A DNA stretch of 64,000 nt from a bacterium (GTDB lineage Bacteria; Joyebacterota; Joyebacteria; Joyebacterales; Joyebacteraceae): NCBI GenBank assembly GCA_025774245.1, contig JALGWI010000002.1, positions 62,001-126,000 on the forward strand, given 5' to 3'. Of the stretch, positions 27,397 to 36,818 are shown piece after piece. The first letter of the stretch is position 1; each line of letters starts with the position of its first letter. The notes beneath the pieces are model-generated. The model did not search any database and was not told the origin of the DNA. It saw only the letters and a list, made by a program, of their open reading frames with translations. Both the position numbers and the translations under genes were made by a program.

Positions 27397-27425
27397 TTGA
27401 CGTGTCGCTTCACCTGTGCTACGCT
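27397..27425 (+). promoter_or_regulatory. Sigma70-type promoter for the secreted gene at 27495-29204
   Basis: TTGACG (27397-27402), a 17 bp spacer and TACGCT (27420-27425), 70 bp upstream of the start. Confidence 0.7.
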
Positions 27426-27494
27426 CACCAGGGACAACCACAGGCAATCGAAGAGTTCCCGCGGAACGGATTCCCGGATGAGGAGGCTTCTGTC

Positions 27495-29204
27495 ATGCGG
27501 CGAAGCACGGCTGTCCTGATCGCTGTTCTCTGCACGCTCGCGCTCGTGAGCATCCCCTCCCTCGCGTCCGACGTCAGCATCGTCCCCCATCAGAGCGCGG
27601 ACGGCGTCTCCTCCCGCACGCTCGAGACGAACGAGGACTCGGCTGCAGTCGCGCCGTCCGGCGCCTCGGCCACCGCCGGCGGAAGCCGGGACGCGACGAT
27701 CCTCTGGCACCGGCACTTCGAGGACCCGATCTACACGTCGGTCGGAATCAGCGACGCCTACGGGCTGTCGTTCGCCGGTACCGAGCTCAACTCTCCCAAG
27801 CACGTCGAGGCCGTCCCCCTCTCGGGCGACGGCACGGCGGACTGGACCTTCGACGGGAACGCGTTCTTCGTCGACGCGTCGAGAAACGGCGACGTGCTCG
27901 CCGCGATCGACTTCTACGACGCGGACTCGACGGCGGTCATCTCGGAGTGGCGGCCGGGTTCCTCCACTCCCCTGTGGTCGTACGTCGTGCATCCGTGCCG
28001 GTCGCTCGTCTACGGAGGCTGGGCCAGCAGGAAGCCGATTTGCGTATCGGACGACGGATCCACGATCGCGGTCGGCGTGACCACGTATGGATCGGGCGGC
28101 CAGAACGTCGGGCGCCTCTTCGCGTTCGACGCCGGCGACGGGAGGCCCGTCATCGACGACGAGTTGCCGTCGGGCAGCATCACCGCCGTCGAGATGACCG
28201 GCGACGGCGCGTACATCGCCCTGGCGAGCTGGCCGACCGTCTACGTGTACGACCGCTACGACGTGTCGCTCCGGTGGAGCGGACCGATCGGCGCCGGCAA
28301 CGACGCGCTGGCGATCTCGGACGACGGTCGCTACCTGGCGTGGGGTTGGTCGACATTCTATCTGAAGGAGTGGAACGGATCCGCCTACGGCACCTTCTGG
28401 ACCACGAGTCAGGGCAGCGGCTACTACGTGGGGCAGTGCGCGTTCTCGCCCGATGAGGCGTCGCTCGCGATCGCCTGGGACAACGGATTCACCTCTCCGA
28501 ACGAGATCTGGGTGGAGCTCTTCGACCTGCCCTCGCTCGATCCCGTCTGGGAGTACGCCTACGGCGGCGCGCGGCGCGAGCCTTCCGCGAACGAGGACAC
28601 GGAGAGCGACGCCGAGCCCCGCGACCCCACCGACGTGACGACCAACATGAGCTTCTCGACCGACAGCGAGCGGTTCGCGATCTCGTCGTGGGGCGGGACG
28701 TTCCCGGAGCTTCACGTCTTCGAGCGGGATGACTCCCGGCCGATCTTCACCCTCGACACGCCGGGCTCGATGTACGACGTGGGCATCACTACGACGACCG
28801 GAGGCAAGACGCACGTCGTGACCTGCGGCAAGGGCGTCCACGCCGGCATCAGCGGCCGCGGCGGCGATCACTACGCGATCGAGATCCCGGGCGAGCCCTC
28901 GGGCATCGAGGACCCGCACGGCGCGTCGCAGTCCGTGGTGGTTCGCGGTTACCCGAACCCGTCGCCCTCTCGCACGACGGTCTCGTACTCACTCCGCCGG
29001 GCAGGGACGGTGCACCTGACCGTGCACGACGTGAGCGGGCGTGTCGTGACCACACTGATCGACGCGTGGAGGAGTGCGGGAGAGCACACGGTGGTGTGGG
29101 ACGGAAAGGACGACTCGGGAGCCCGAACGGCTTCGGGCGTCTACTTCGCGCGGCTCGCGTCGGGAGACGAAGTCGCGGACGGCAGGATTGTGATCATGAG
29201 GTAG
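27495..29204 (+). CDS. Secreted WD40/beta-propeller-like protein with FlgD-like sorting domain
   Basis: 569 residues. ATG 27495 follows GAGGAGG and starts a signal peptide (STAVLIAVLCTLALVSIPSL). The mature part has repeated strands with SDDGSTIAVGVTTYGSGG, TGDGAYIALASWP, SDDGRYLAWGWS and SPDEASLAIAWDN, the spacing of a beta-propeller. The last 85 residues (VRGYPNPSPSRTTVSYSLRR, HDVSGRVVTTL, ASGVYFARL) are the sorting domain. The 3' end overlaps the convergent gene at 29194 by 11 bp. Binding function is unknown. Confidence 0.85.
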   Translation: MRRSTAVLIAVLCTLALVSIPSLASDVSIVPHQSADGVSSRTLETNEDSAAVAPSGASATAGGSRDATILWHRHFEDPIYTSVGISDAYGLSFAGTELNSPKHVEAVPLSGDGTADWTFDGNAFFVDASRNGDVLAAIDFYDADSTAVISEWRPGSSTPLWSYVVHPCRSLVYGGWASRKPICVSDDGSTIAVGVTTYGSGGQNVGRLFAFDAGDGRPVIDDELPSGSITAVEMTGDGAYIALASWPTVYVYDRYDVSLRWSGPIGAGNDALAISDDGRYLAWGWSTFYLKEWNGSAYGTFWTTSQGSGYYVGQCAFSPDEASLAIAWDNGFTSPNEIWVELFDLPSLDPVWEYAYGGARREPSANEDTESDAEPRDPTDVTTNMSFSTDSERFAISSWGGTFPELHVFERDDSRPIFTLDTPGSMYDVGITTTTGGKTHVVTCGKGVHAGISGRGGDHYAIEIPGEPSGIEDPHGASQSVVVRGYPNPSPSRTTVSYSLRRAGTVHLTVHDVSGRVVTTLIDAWRSAGEHTVVWDGKDDSGARTASGVYFARLASGDEVADGRIVIMR

Positions 29205-29484
29205 CACCATCGGCGGGGTCGGTCTGCGGCTTGTGGTTCCGCAGGTGAGCGAGTATCTTCCGCGTCTCGTCGGCACTGAAGTCCTGGCCGTAGAACCGCA
29301 GGAACAGAGCCTCTCGCTCTTCAGCAGCGCTCCTTCGGCCGCGCTCAAGACGGATGCCTGCGAGGGCGAGCGCCTTGGCGGTCGTGAACATGCCGCACGC
29401 CATCTCCAGGCGCCGCGCCGGTGACACGGCCATGAGCATCGCGGTGTATCGCGCCTGGATCTCTGCCGGCGTGTCGGTCGTCAC
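29194..29484 (-). CDS. Small helical protein partnered with a nucleotidyltransferase gene
   Basis: 96 residues; MSPARRLEMACGMFTTAKAL and FLRFYGQDFSADETRKIL are the recognisable stretches. Its start overlaps the end of the upstream nucleotidyltransferase frame by 4 nt (ATGA), a translationally coupled arrangement seen for toxin-antitoxin-like nucleotidyltransferase pairs. I do not recognise a named family. Its partner carries a nonsense codon, so the pair may no longer work. Confidence 0.6.
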   Translation of the reverse strand: MTTDTPAEIQARYTAMLMAVSPARRLEMACGMFTTAKALALAGIRLERGRRSAAEEREALFLRFYGQDFSADETRKILAHLRNHKPQTDPADGATS

Positions 29485-30068
29485 CGCTCGATCTCCTTCA
29501 GAAGGTCACTCACGCCGAGCCGTGAGCCCCATCCTCTCATGTAGTCCCAATCCAGATCGACGACGCTCTGAGCTACGTCCCGGGCATCCCGGAGCTGCAT
29601 GTCCGAGTCGCCGTTCTTCGACCAGCCGAGCTTCGAGAGTACGAGATCCTCAGGTGCGACCACGCAGACCTCCGACCCGTGGACAGCGACGGCACGCTTG
29701 CGATCGAACTCGAGACGGCGGTACTCGTCTTCCTTGCGCACGATGAAGTCAGCCTTGACGATCCACTCGCTGTGGATGATGTTGAACGTTCCCTTCGCGG
29801 TGATCGCCTGACGCACTGCCCTCTCATCGACGTAGCAGTCGTCGCCGAACAACTCCGCGATCCGCGAAGCGTCCTCGGGGCGGCACTCGATTACGAAGTC
29901 GATGTCCCGCGTCATCCGAGGTACTGCTTAGACCGACATCGCCATCGAACCCGTCAACATGCAGGCAATCCCGGCTGCATCGAGGCGGGAAACCACGAGC
30001 CTGACGAACTCCAGCTGCTCATCCACGACGTGTGCCTCCGACCGGTGCGGCAGCGGCTCCTTCGCCAT
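29481..30068 (-). pseudogene. Nucleotidyltransferase (AbiEii/MNT-like) interrupted by an in-frame TAA
   Basis: Reading the minus strand from ATG 30068 gives VSRLDAAGIACMLTGSMAM then SV, TAA (29930-29928), AVPRMTRDIDFVIECRPED and on to 29481. The intact family motif is G-S-x-A-x3-Y-x-x-P-R-x-T-x-D-I-D, so the stop sits exactly where Tyr is expected (TAC or TAT to TAA). The downstream ATG at 29915 gives a 144-residue product without the catalytic Gly-Ser loop. This is either a recent nonsense mutation, a sequencing error, or use of a truncated product. The C-terminal part (VVAPEDLVLSKLGWSK) is otherwise well preserved. Confidence 0.72.
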
Positions 30069-30128
30069 TCTGGCACGGGTGGCTCGGCAGTGCCCTACGA
30101 TCCCAAGATGGCGTGCTGGTTGCGGACG

Positions 30129-30764
30129 CTAGCGGATGAGATCGAAGACGCGCTCGAAGCGAGGGCGTTTGAGCTTCCCGTCCCAGGACCAGTAGATGAC
30201 GACCGCCTTCCCCTTGAGAAGCCCCTGATCGAGGAACCCCCAGTCCCGGCTGTCGGCGCTCCAGTTCCTGTTGTCCCCCATCATGAAGAGCGACTCCTCG
30301 GGCACCTTGACCGGGCCGAAGGTCGACCAGCGGGGCGTGGGCGGCTTGAGCTTGATGAAGTCCTCCTCGACAGCCTCGCCGTTCACGTAGAGCACGTTGT
30401 TCTTGAGCTCGATGATGTCGCCCGGGACGCCGACGCAGCGCTTGACGTAGTTCTCCTTCTTCGCGCGCGGGTCGGGGTCGGGGTACTGGAACACGATCAC
30501 GTCGCCGCGATTCGGCTCCCGGATGCCGCGCAGGTGCGTGTCGGTGAACGGGACCTTGATGCCGTAGATGAACTTATTGACGATGAGGAAGTCGCCGACG
30601 AGGAGCGTGTCCTCCATCGATCCGGAGGGGATCCGGAAGGTCTGCACGACGAACGCGCGCAGGATGAGCGCCAGAACGACGGCCGTGACTACCGTCTCGA
30701 CGAAATCCCTGAAGTAGTCCTTGCGATTCGCCGCCTTCTTGCGGCTCTGCGGGCTCTTCGCCAT
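30129..30764 (-). CDS. lepB: Signal peptidase I
   Basis: 211 residues. One transmembrane helix (VVTAVVLALILRAFVV) is followed by the catalytic Ser motif FRIPSGSMEDTLLVGD. The Lys motif ENYVKRCVGVPGD and the box GDNRNWSADSRDWG complete the Ser/Lys dyad protease. It cleaves signal peptides at the periplasmic face of the inner membrane. It is the last gene of the selD-selC unit, 47 bp after the DUF5683-like gene. Confidence 0.96.
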   Translation of the reverse strand: MAKSPQSRKKAANRKDYFRDFVETVVTAVVLALILRAFVVQTFRIPSGSMEDTLLVGDFLIVNKFIYGIKVPFTDTHLRGIREPNRGDVIVFQYPDPDPRAKKENYVKRCVGVPGDIIELKNNVLYVNGEAVEEDFIKLKPPTPRWSTFGPVKVPEESLFMMGDNRNWSADSRDWGFLDQGLLKGKAVVIYWSWDGKLKRPRFERVFDLIR

Positions 30765-30811
30765 GCGCTCCTACCTCCTCAGTCGAGTATCGTGTCCCCG
30801 TTCGACCGCCG

Positions 30812-31411
30812 TCAGAACCTGACGACGACGGCGAGCTGGAATCCGTCCGGACCTCCGCCGCTCGCCTCGGCGAGCGATCCCTCGAGTCTCGGCGACAGCG
30901 GCTCGTCGAACGTGGCGAGATGGGCATCGACGTAGGCGTCCGCGATGCCGTAGATCCCGACGAGGATCGCCCACCACAGAAGGTTCTGCCTCGTGTCGAA
31001 GTGCTTCGAGTAGCGGTCGAAGTACTCCCCGTCGCCGGTCTCCTGATACAGCCTGAACGAGTTCCGCGTCCAGCGATCTTCGAGGATGAGCCTCGCGATC
31101 AGGAACGCCTCGATGCCACCGATGATCGCGGCCTTGTGTTCCTTCTTGTTGAGAAGCTGGCCGAGCCCCGGGTAGAGCGCCGACGCGAGGGCGGCCTGTC
31201 CTCCGCTCGGCAGGCCCCCGGGCTCGCTCCCGCCGTCGTCCGGCGGCGTGCCCGCGGTGACCGCCTGCTTCACGACGGCCGCGTCGCTCCCGGCCGCCAC
31301 GTCGCTCCCGGCGGTCGGTGCCCGGTCGTCCTGTCCCGCCGCCGGCGTCGTGGAAAGGGTCACGAGGAAGAGCGCCACGGCGCACACGCCGGCACAGCAG
31401 ACGCGTCTCAA
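30812..31411 (-). CDS. Exported DUF5683-like protein
   Basis: 199 residues from a TTG at 31411 that overlaps the TGA of the PP-loop gene (TTGA), with GGGAG eight bases upstream. The N-terminus RRVCCAGVCAVALFLVTLS is a signal peptide. The conserved core ALYPGLGQLLNKKEHKAAII, with GIYGIADAYVDAHL and two hydrophobic helices, matches the DUF5683 style found in FCB bacteria. It ends in a strand-like QLAVVVRF. The frame stays open far upstream across the PP-loop gene and tRNA-Sec, but that part is antisense to coding logic. Function is unknown. Confidence 0.72.
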   Translation of the reverse strand: MRRVCCAGVCAVALFLVTLSTTPAAGQDDRAPTAGSDVAAGSDAAVVKQAVTAGTPPDDGGSEPGGLPSGGQAALASALYPGLGQLLNKKEHKAAIIGGIEAFLIARLILEDRWTRNSFRLYQETGDGEYFDRYSKHFDTRQNLLWWAILVGIYGIADAYVDAHLATFDEPLSPRLEGSLAEASGGGPDGFQLAVVVRF

Positions 31412-32379
31412 ATCGCCAGCTCCCGCACGCTCCTCGGCCGGAGCGGCGTCACGTTGCATTCGGTGCTCGACCCGTCCTCGGTCCAGACGTGGACCCGCAC
31501 GACCTCGTCCTTCGAGGTGTCGGCGTACCGCGCCACGACTCCGGCGGCGAGCTCGAGGTCTTCGTCGTTCGGCTCGCCGGCGAGCACGGCGACGGGGCCC
31601 TTTCTGTCGACCGTCTTGACGAGCTTCGATCCCGGCGGCGCGAGGCCAAAGAGGGTCTCGTTCTCGCCGTGGTTGCGCCCCACGACCAACTTCGCTCGCT
31701 CCGAGAGCCGGAACTGCCGACCGACCGAGAGAAGCCTGACGTCGGCGACCGAGAGACTGTCGTGATCGATCAGGTCGCGGATCCCGCGGGAGTAGTTCTC
31801 GTCCGTCAGGAGACACCCTCCGGCGGGCGAAGCGTAGTGCGTGACCCCGAGCTCGCTCGCGAGCTCCATCTGCGGCTTGCGCGTCCGACCATGAAGCCCC
31901 AAGAGCTTCTCGCGATCGACCCAGCCGCTCTCCTCCGGGACGGTCGGCGAGAGGAGGCGGGCCGAGAGGGGCCGCAGGAGATATCCCTTCAGCCGCGACT
32001 CGCGCTCGACGACCTCGAGCCCGAACCGCATCTGTGACTTCGGGCGCTGTCCGACGACCTCCCCGGTCACGACGAACGACGCGCCCAGCTCCTGCATCCT
32101 CTCGGCGGCGCGCCGCACCATGAGCGCGTGGCAGTCGATGCACGGGTTCACGTGCCTGCCGAACCCGTGCTTCGGCCCCCGCAGAAGCTCGAGGATATCC
32201 TCGGAGAGATCGATGACCACGAGTTCGATGCCGGCCTCGTCGGCCGCCCTCTGCGCGGAGGCGGCGTCGAAGAAGGGGGACACGAAGCTCACGCCGACCA
32301 CCTCGATCCCCTGATCCGCGACGAGCCGCGCCGCGAGGATGCTGTCGAGGCCGCCAGAGAGGAGCGCCAGCGCCTTCAC
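31408..32379 (-). CDS. PP-loop ATP pyrophosphatase, ThiI/MnmA-like with NFACT-R-like C-terminus
   Basis: 323 residues from GTG 32379. The PP-loop LALLSGGLDSILAARLV is at the N-terminus, and NPCIDCHALMVRRA around residue 90 resembles the Cys motif of thiouridylases. VTGEVVGQRPKSQM follows. The C-terminal third (AKLVVGRNHGENETLF, then GPVAVLAGEPNDEDLELAA) resembles the NFACT-R RNA-binding domain found in small ThiI-like proteins. It probably activates a tRNA base for sulfur (or selenium) insertion. It lies 32 bp downstream of tRNA-Sec and selD, so a link to selenium use is worth considering but unproven. A start upstream of 32379 would run through the tRNA gene and is rejected. Confidence 0.75.
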   Translation of the reverse strand: MKALALLSGGLDSILAARLVADQGIEVVGVSFVSPFFDAASAQRAADEAGIELVVIDLSEDILELLRGPKHGFGRHVNPCIDCHALMVRRAAERMQELGASFVVTGEVVGQRPKSQMRFGLEVVERESRLKGYLLRPLSARLLSPTVPEESGWVDREKLLGLHGRTRKPQMELASELGVTHYASPAGGCLLTDENYSRGIRDLIDHDSLSVADVRLLSVGRQFRLSERAKLVVGRNHGENETLFGLAPPGSKLVKTVDRKGPVAVLAGEPNDEDLELAAGVVARYADTSKDEVVRVHVWTEDGSSTECNVTPLRPRSVRELAI

Positions 32380-32410
32380 TCTTTCGACACCCCCGGAGGA
32401 CAGAAAGGTT

Positions 32411-32509
32411 TGGCGGGAACGTGTGGGAATCGAACCCACCTCGGACGGGATTAGCCGCCCGACATAAGGGTTTGAAGCCCTCGGGGCCCACCAGGACCCA
32501 TCCATTCCC
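32411..32509 (-). tRNA. selC: tRNA-Sec (anticodon UCA)
   Basis: 99 nt with encoded CCA (32413-32411). The D-arm has a 6-bp stem (GGGTCC/GGGCCC) with a 4-nt TGGT loop, a hallmark of tRNA-Sec. The anticodon arm GAGGG-CTTCAAA-CCCTT has UCA (32475-32473). A long variable arm (about 8 bp) and a T-arm GTGGG-TTCGATT-CCCAC follow. The acceptor GGGAATG pairs with CGTTCCC. It reads UGA and is charged with Ser, then converted to Sec. It lies between selD (36 bp) and the PP-loop gene (31 bp), inside the operon. Confidence 0.96.
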
Positions 32510-32545
32510 ACCGTGTTCGCTGTTTGCCCGGTCGCCCGCGCGTCC

Positions 32546-33589
32546 TTAGACGATCGCCAGCGGTCGGTCGCTCCTGCGGAGCACCTTCCCCACGATCCAG
32601 CTTTCGCCGCCCTTCGCGGCGAGCGCCGCTTCGAAGGCGGCCACGCGATCCTCGGGCAGGGCGATCAGGAGCCCGCCGGAGGTCTGCGGATCGTACAGGA
32701 GTTCCGCCACGTAGCTGTCGATGCCAGACGAGGCCGCAACGTACGACCGGTAGTACTCTCTGTTGTTGGCGAGGCCGGCGGGGATAAGCCCGTCCCGCAC
32801 CGCCTTGAGCGCCCCGTCGATGAGCGGCACGCTCGCCATCTCGATCTCGAGGGTGACGTCGCTTCCCTCCGCCATCTCCGCCGCGTGGCCGACGAGCCCG
32901 AATCCCGTGACGTCGGTCGCCGCGTGCGCTCCTGCTTCGACCATCGCCTCGGCGGCGGCGCGGTTCAGGGTGGCCATGAGCTCGGTGATCTCGGCGAGTT
33001 TGGCGTCCTCGAGCCTCTCGTGCTTCAGCGCGGTCGTGAGGACGCCGACGCCGATCGGTTTCGTGAGCACGAGAACGTCGCCCGGCACGGCGCCCGCGTT
33101 CGTCACCACCTTCGCGGGATCGATCGTGCCGACGACCGAGCAGCCGAACTTGAGCTCGTTGTCAATGACGGAGTGCCCGCCGATGACGACCACGCCTGCT
33201 TCCGCCATCTTCTCCTGCGCGCCCGCGAGAATGCCGACCATGATGTCGGGCGACAGCTGCTCGTCCGGGAAGCACAGCACGTTCAGCGCGACGAGCGGTG
33301 TCCCTCCCATCGCGTAGACGTCCGAGACCGCGTTCGCCGCGGCGATGCGGCCGTAGTCCCGCGGGTCGTCGACGATCGGCGTGAAGAAGTCGACGGTGAG
33401 GACGAGGGCGCTCCCGTCCCCCATGAGATACACCCCGGCGTCGTCCGCGGTGTTCGAAGAAACGAGCACGCGCGGATCAACCACACGTCCGAGCTTGCCG
33501 AGCACGTAGCGCAGGTCCTCCGGACCCAGCTTCGAAGCTCACCCGGCGCACTCGACGATCTGAGTCAGCTTCGGATCGCCTTCGGCCAT
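32546..33589 (-). CDS. selD: Selenophosphate synthase SelD, itself a selenoprotein (in-frame UGA at codon 17)
   Basis: 347 residues when TGA 33541-33539 is read as Sec. The frame from ATG 33589 (after GAAAGGGAACG) gives VECAG-Sec-ASKLGPEDL, matching the SelD active-site motif Cys-x-Gly-Cys/Sec. Next are DDAGVYLMGDGSALVLTVDF, GRIAAANAVSDVYAMGG, GGHSVIDNELKFGCS and a C-terminal LLYDPQTSGGLL. An annotation that stops at the UGA would begin at a GTG near 33505 and lose the catalytic Sec and the Lys three residues after it. The product makes selenophosphate for Sec-tRNA synthesis. It lies 20 bp downstream of glmS. Confidence 0.95.
33514..33541 (-). promoter_or_regulatory. SECIS-like hairpin in selD
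   Basis: After the UGA and 12 nt comes GGTCC-GGA-GGACC (33526-33514), a 5-bp stem extended by two G-U pairs, with a GGA triloop 17 nt from the UGA. A palindrome GCTTCGAAGC lies between. Distance and a G-rich loop fit the bacterial SECIS pattern. Confidence 0.65.
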
Positions 33590-33609
33590 CGTTCCCTTTC
33601 CGCGCTTCG

Positions 33610-35439
<1,830 letters not shown>

Positions 35440-35441
35440 CC

Positions 35442-36791
35442 TCAGGCTCCTCCCGCCGCTCGAGTCACAGCTGAGGCAGCTCTTGCGACCAGATCTGCTG
35501 CGTCGTCGGAGGATTCCGACTCGGCGATCGCCCGGATCACGGGCTCCGTACCCGACATCCTAACGTGAACCCAACGGTCGGGCCAAGACATCTTTGCGCC
35601 GTCGGTAAGGTCGAGATCGCCGTCCGGAAACGCCTCCCGAATCGCCTCGACGATGGCCTCCCGGGACGTCTCCTCGAGCGCGAGCTTCCGCTTCACCATG
35701 GAGTACGGCCGGAACGTCGACAGGAGCGACCCGATGCCCTCGCCGGCCGTGGCGACCGCAGAAGCGATCAGGGCCGCTGCAGTCGCCGCGTCCCTCCCGA
35801 GGTGCACCTCGGGCAGGATCACACCGCCGTTCCCCTCTCCCCCCAGGACGGCCGAGACCTCCACCATCTTCGCGACGACGTTGATCTCGCCGACCCGCGT
35901 GCGGTAAACGGGAACGCCGTACTCGTCACCCAGGTCATCGATCATGCGGCTCGTCGAGACGTTCGCGACGAGCGGCCCCTTCCTCTTCGAGAGCACGATC
36001 CGTGCCGCGGCGGCCAGCGTGTACTCCTCCCCGACCGCCCGGCCGGTCTCGTCCACGATGGCGAGCCGGTCGGCGTCCGGGTCGCAGGCGAGTCCCGCGA
36101 CGGCGCCGGACGACGTGACCGCCTGGGAGAGCTGGTCGAGGTGGGCGGGAATCGGCTCGGCGCCGCGCGAGAAGCCCGACATCGGATCGGTCGAGACCTC
36201 GACGACGTCGCACCCGATCTCCCGGAGGAGGCGGGGCAGGACGACCGAGCCCGCCGCGTTCACGCAGTCGACGGCGATCCTCGGTCTCGCGCGCGCAACG
36301 GCGTCGAGGTCGATCACGTCCGACTCCTTCACGAGCGCGAGGTGATCGTCGACGGCGTCCGGAAGTCCGACCGGCTCGGGCCCGTCACCCTCGGGAGGCG
36401 GAAGCTCGCCGTCGACGAGCTCGAAGAGCGACGCGACCCCGTCGCCGTCGAGGAAGATCCCCTCCGGGGAGAAGAACTTGAGCCCATTGTACTCCTCGGG
36501 ATTGTGGCTCGCCGTGATGGCGACCCCGCCGGCCAGCCCTCGGCGGCGGACCGCGATCCCCACGGTCGGCGTCGGGACGATGCCCGCGTCGAGCACCCGC
36601 GCCCCGTTCGCCCGGAGCCCGGAGACGACGGCGTCCTTGAGTTCGTCGCCGTTCCTTCTCGAGTCCCAGCCCACGACGATGTCGCCCCGTGCCATGAGCG
36701 CGAACGCGAGTCCGTAACGCCTGGCCACATCGGGCGTGATGTCCTCGCCGACGATTCCTCGGACGCCGGAGACGCTCCTGATGAGACTCAT
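35442..36791 (-). CDS. glmM: Phosphoglucosamine mutase GlmM
   Basis: 449 residues. The N-terminus SVSGVRGIVGEDITPDVARR, the active phosphoserine loop VAITASHNPEEYNGLKFF, the metal loop CDPDADRLAIVDETG and the C-terminal phosphate-binding loop VRMSGTEPVIRAIAE are all present. It converts glucosamine-6-P to glucosamine-1-P; glmS, encoded next, supplies the substrate. Some members of this group also act on mannose or glucose phosphates, but linkage to glmS favours GlmM. Confidence 0.9.
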   Translation of the reverse strand: MSLIRSVSGVRGIVGEDITPDVARRYGLAFALMARGDIVVGWDSRRNGDELKDAVVSGLRANGARVLDAGIVPTPTVGIAVRRRGLAGGVAITASHNPEEYNGLKFFSPEGIFLDGDGVASLFELVDGELPPPEGDGPEPVGLPDAVDDHLALVKESDVIDLDAVARARPRIAVDCVNAAGSVVLPRLLREIGCDVVEVSTDPMSGFSRGAEPIPAHLDQLSQAVTSSGAVAGLACDPDADRLAIVDETGRAVGEEYTLAAAARIVLSKRKGPLVANVSTSRMIDDLGDEYGVPVYRTRVGEINVVAKMVEVSAVLGGEGNGGVILPEVHLGRDAATAAALIASAVATAGEGIGSLLSTFRPYSMVKRKLALEETSREAIVEAIREAFPDGDLDLTDGAKMSWPDRWVHVRMSGTEPVIRAIAESESSDDAADLVARAASAVTRAAGGA

Positions 36792-36818
36792 GCTCGCTCG
36801 ACTCCTCCCGTGGTTCGG

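Noticed and set aside
29928..29930. TAA in the nucleotidyltransferase as a recoded codon
   Set aside because: No known bacterial recoding of TAA applies here, and no suppressor tRNA is seen. A Tyr-to-stop mutation is the simpler reading.
30812..32491. 559-codon minus-strand frame running through tRNA-Sec and the PP-loop gene
   Set aside because: Only its last 199 codons look like a protein (signal peptide plus DUF5683-like core). The upstream part is a shadow of the PP-loop gene and crosses the tRNA.
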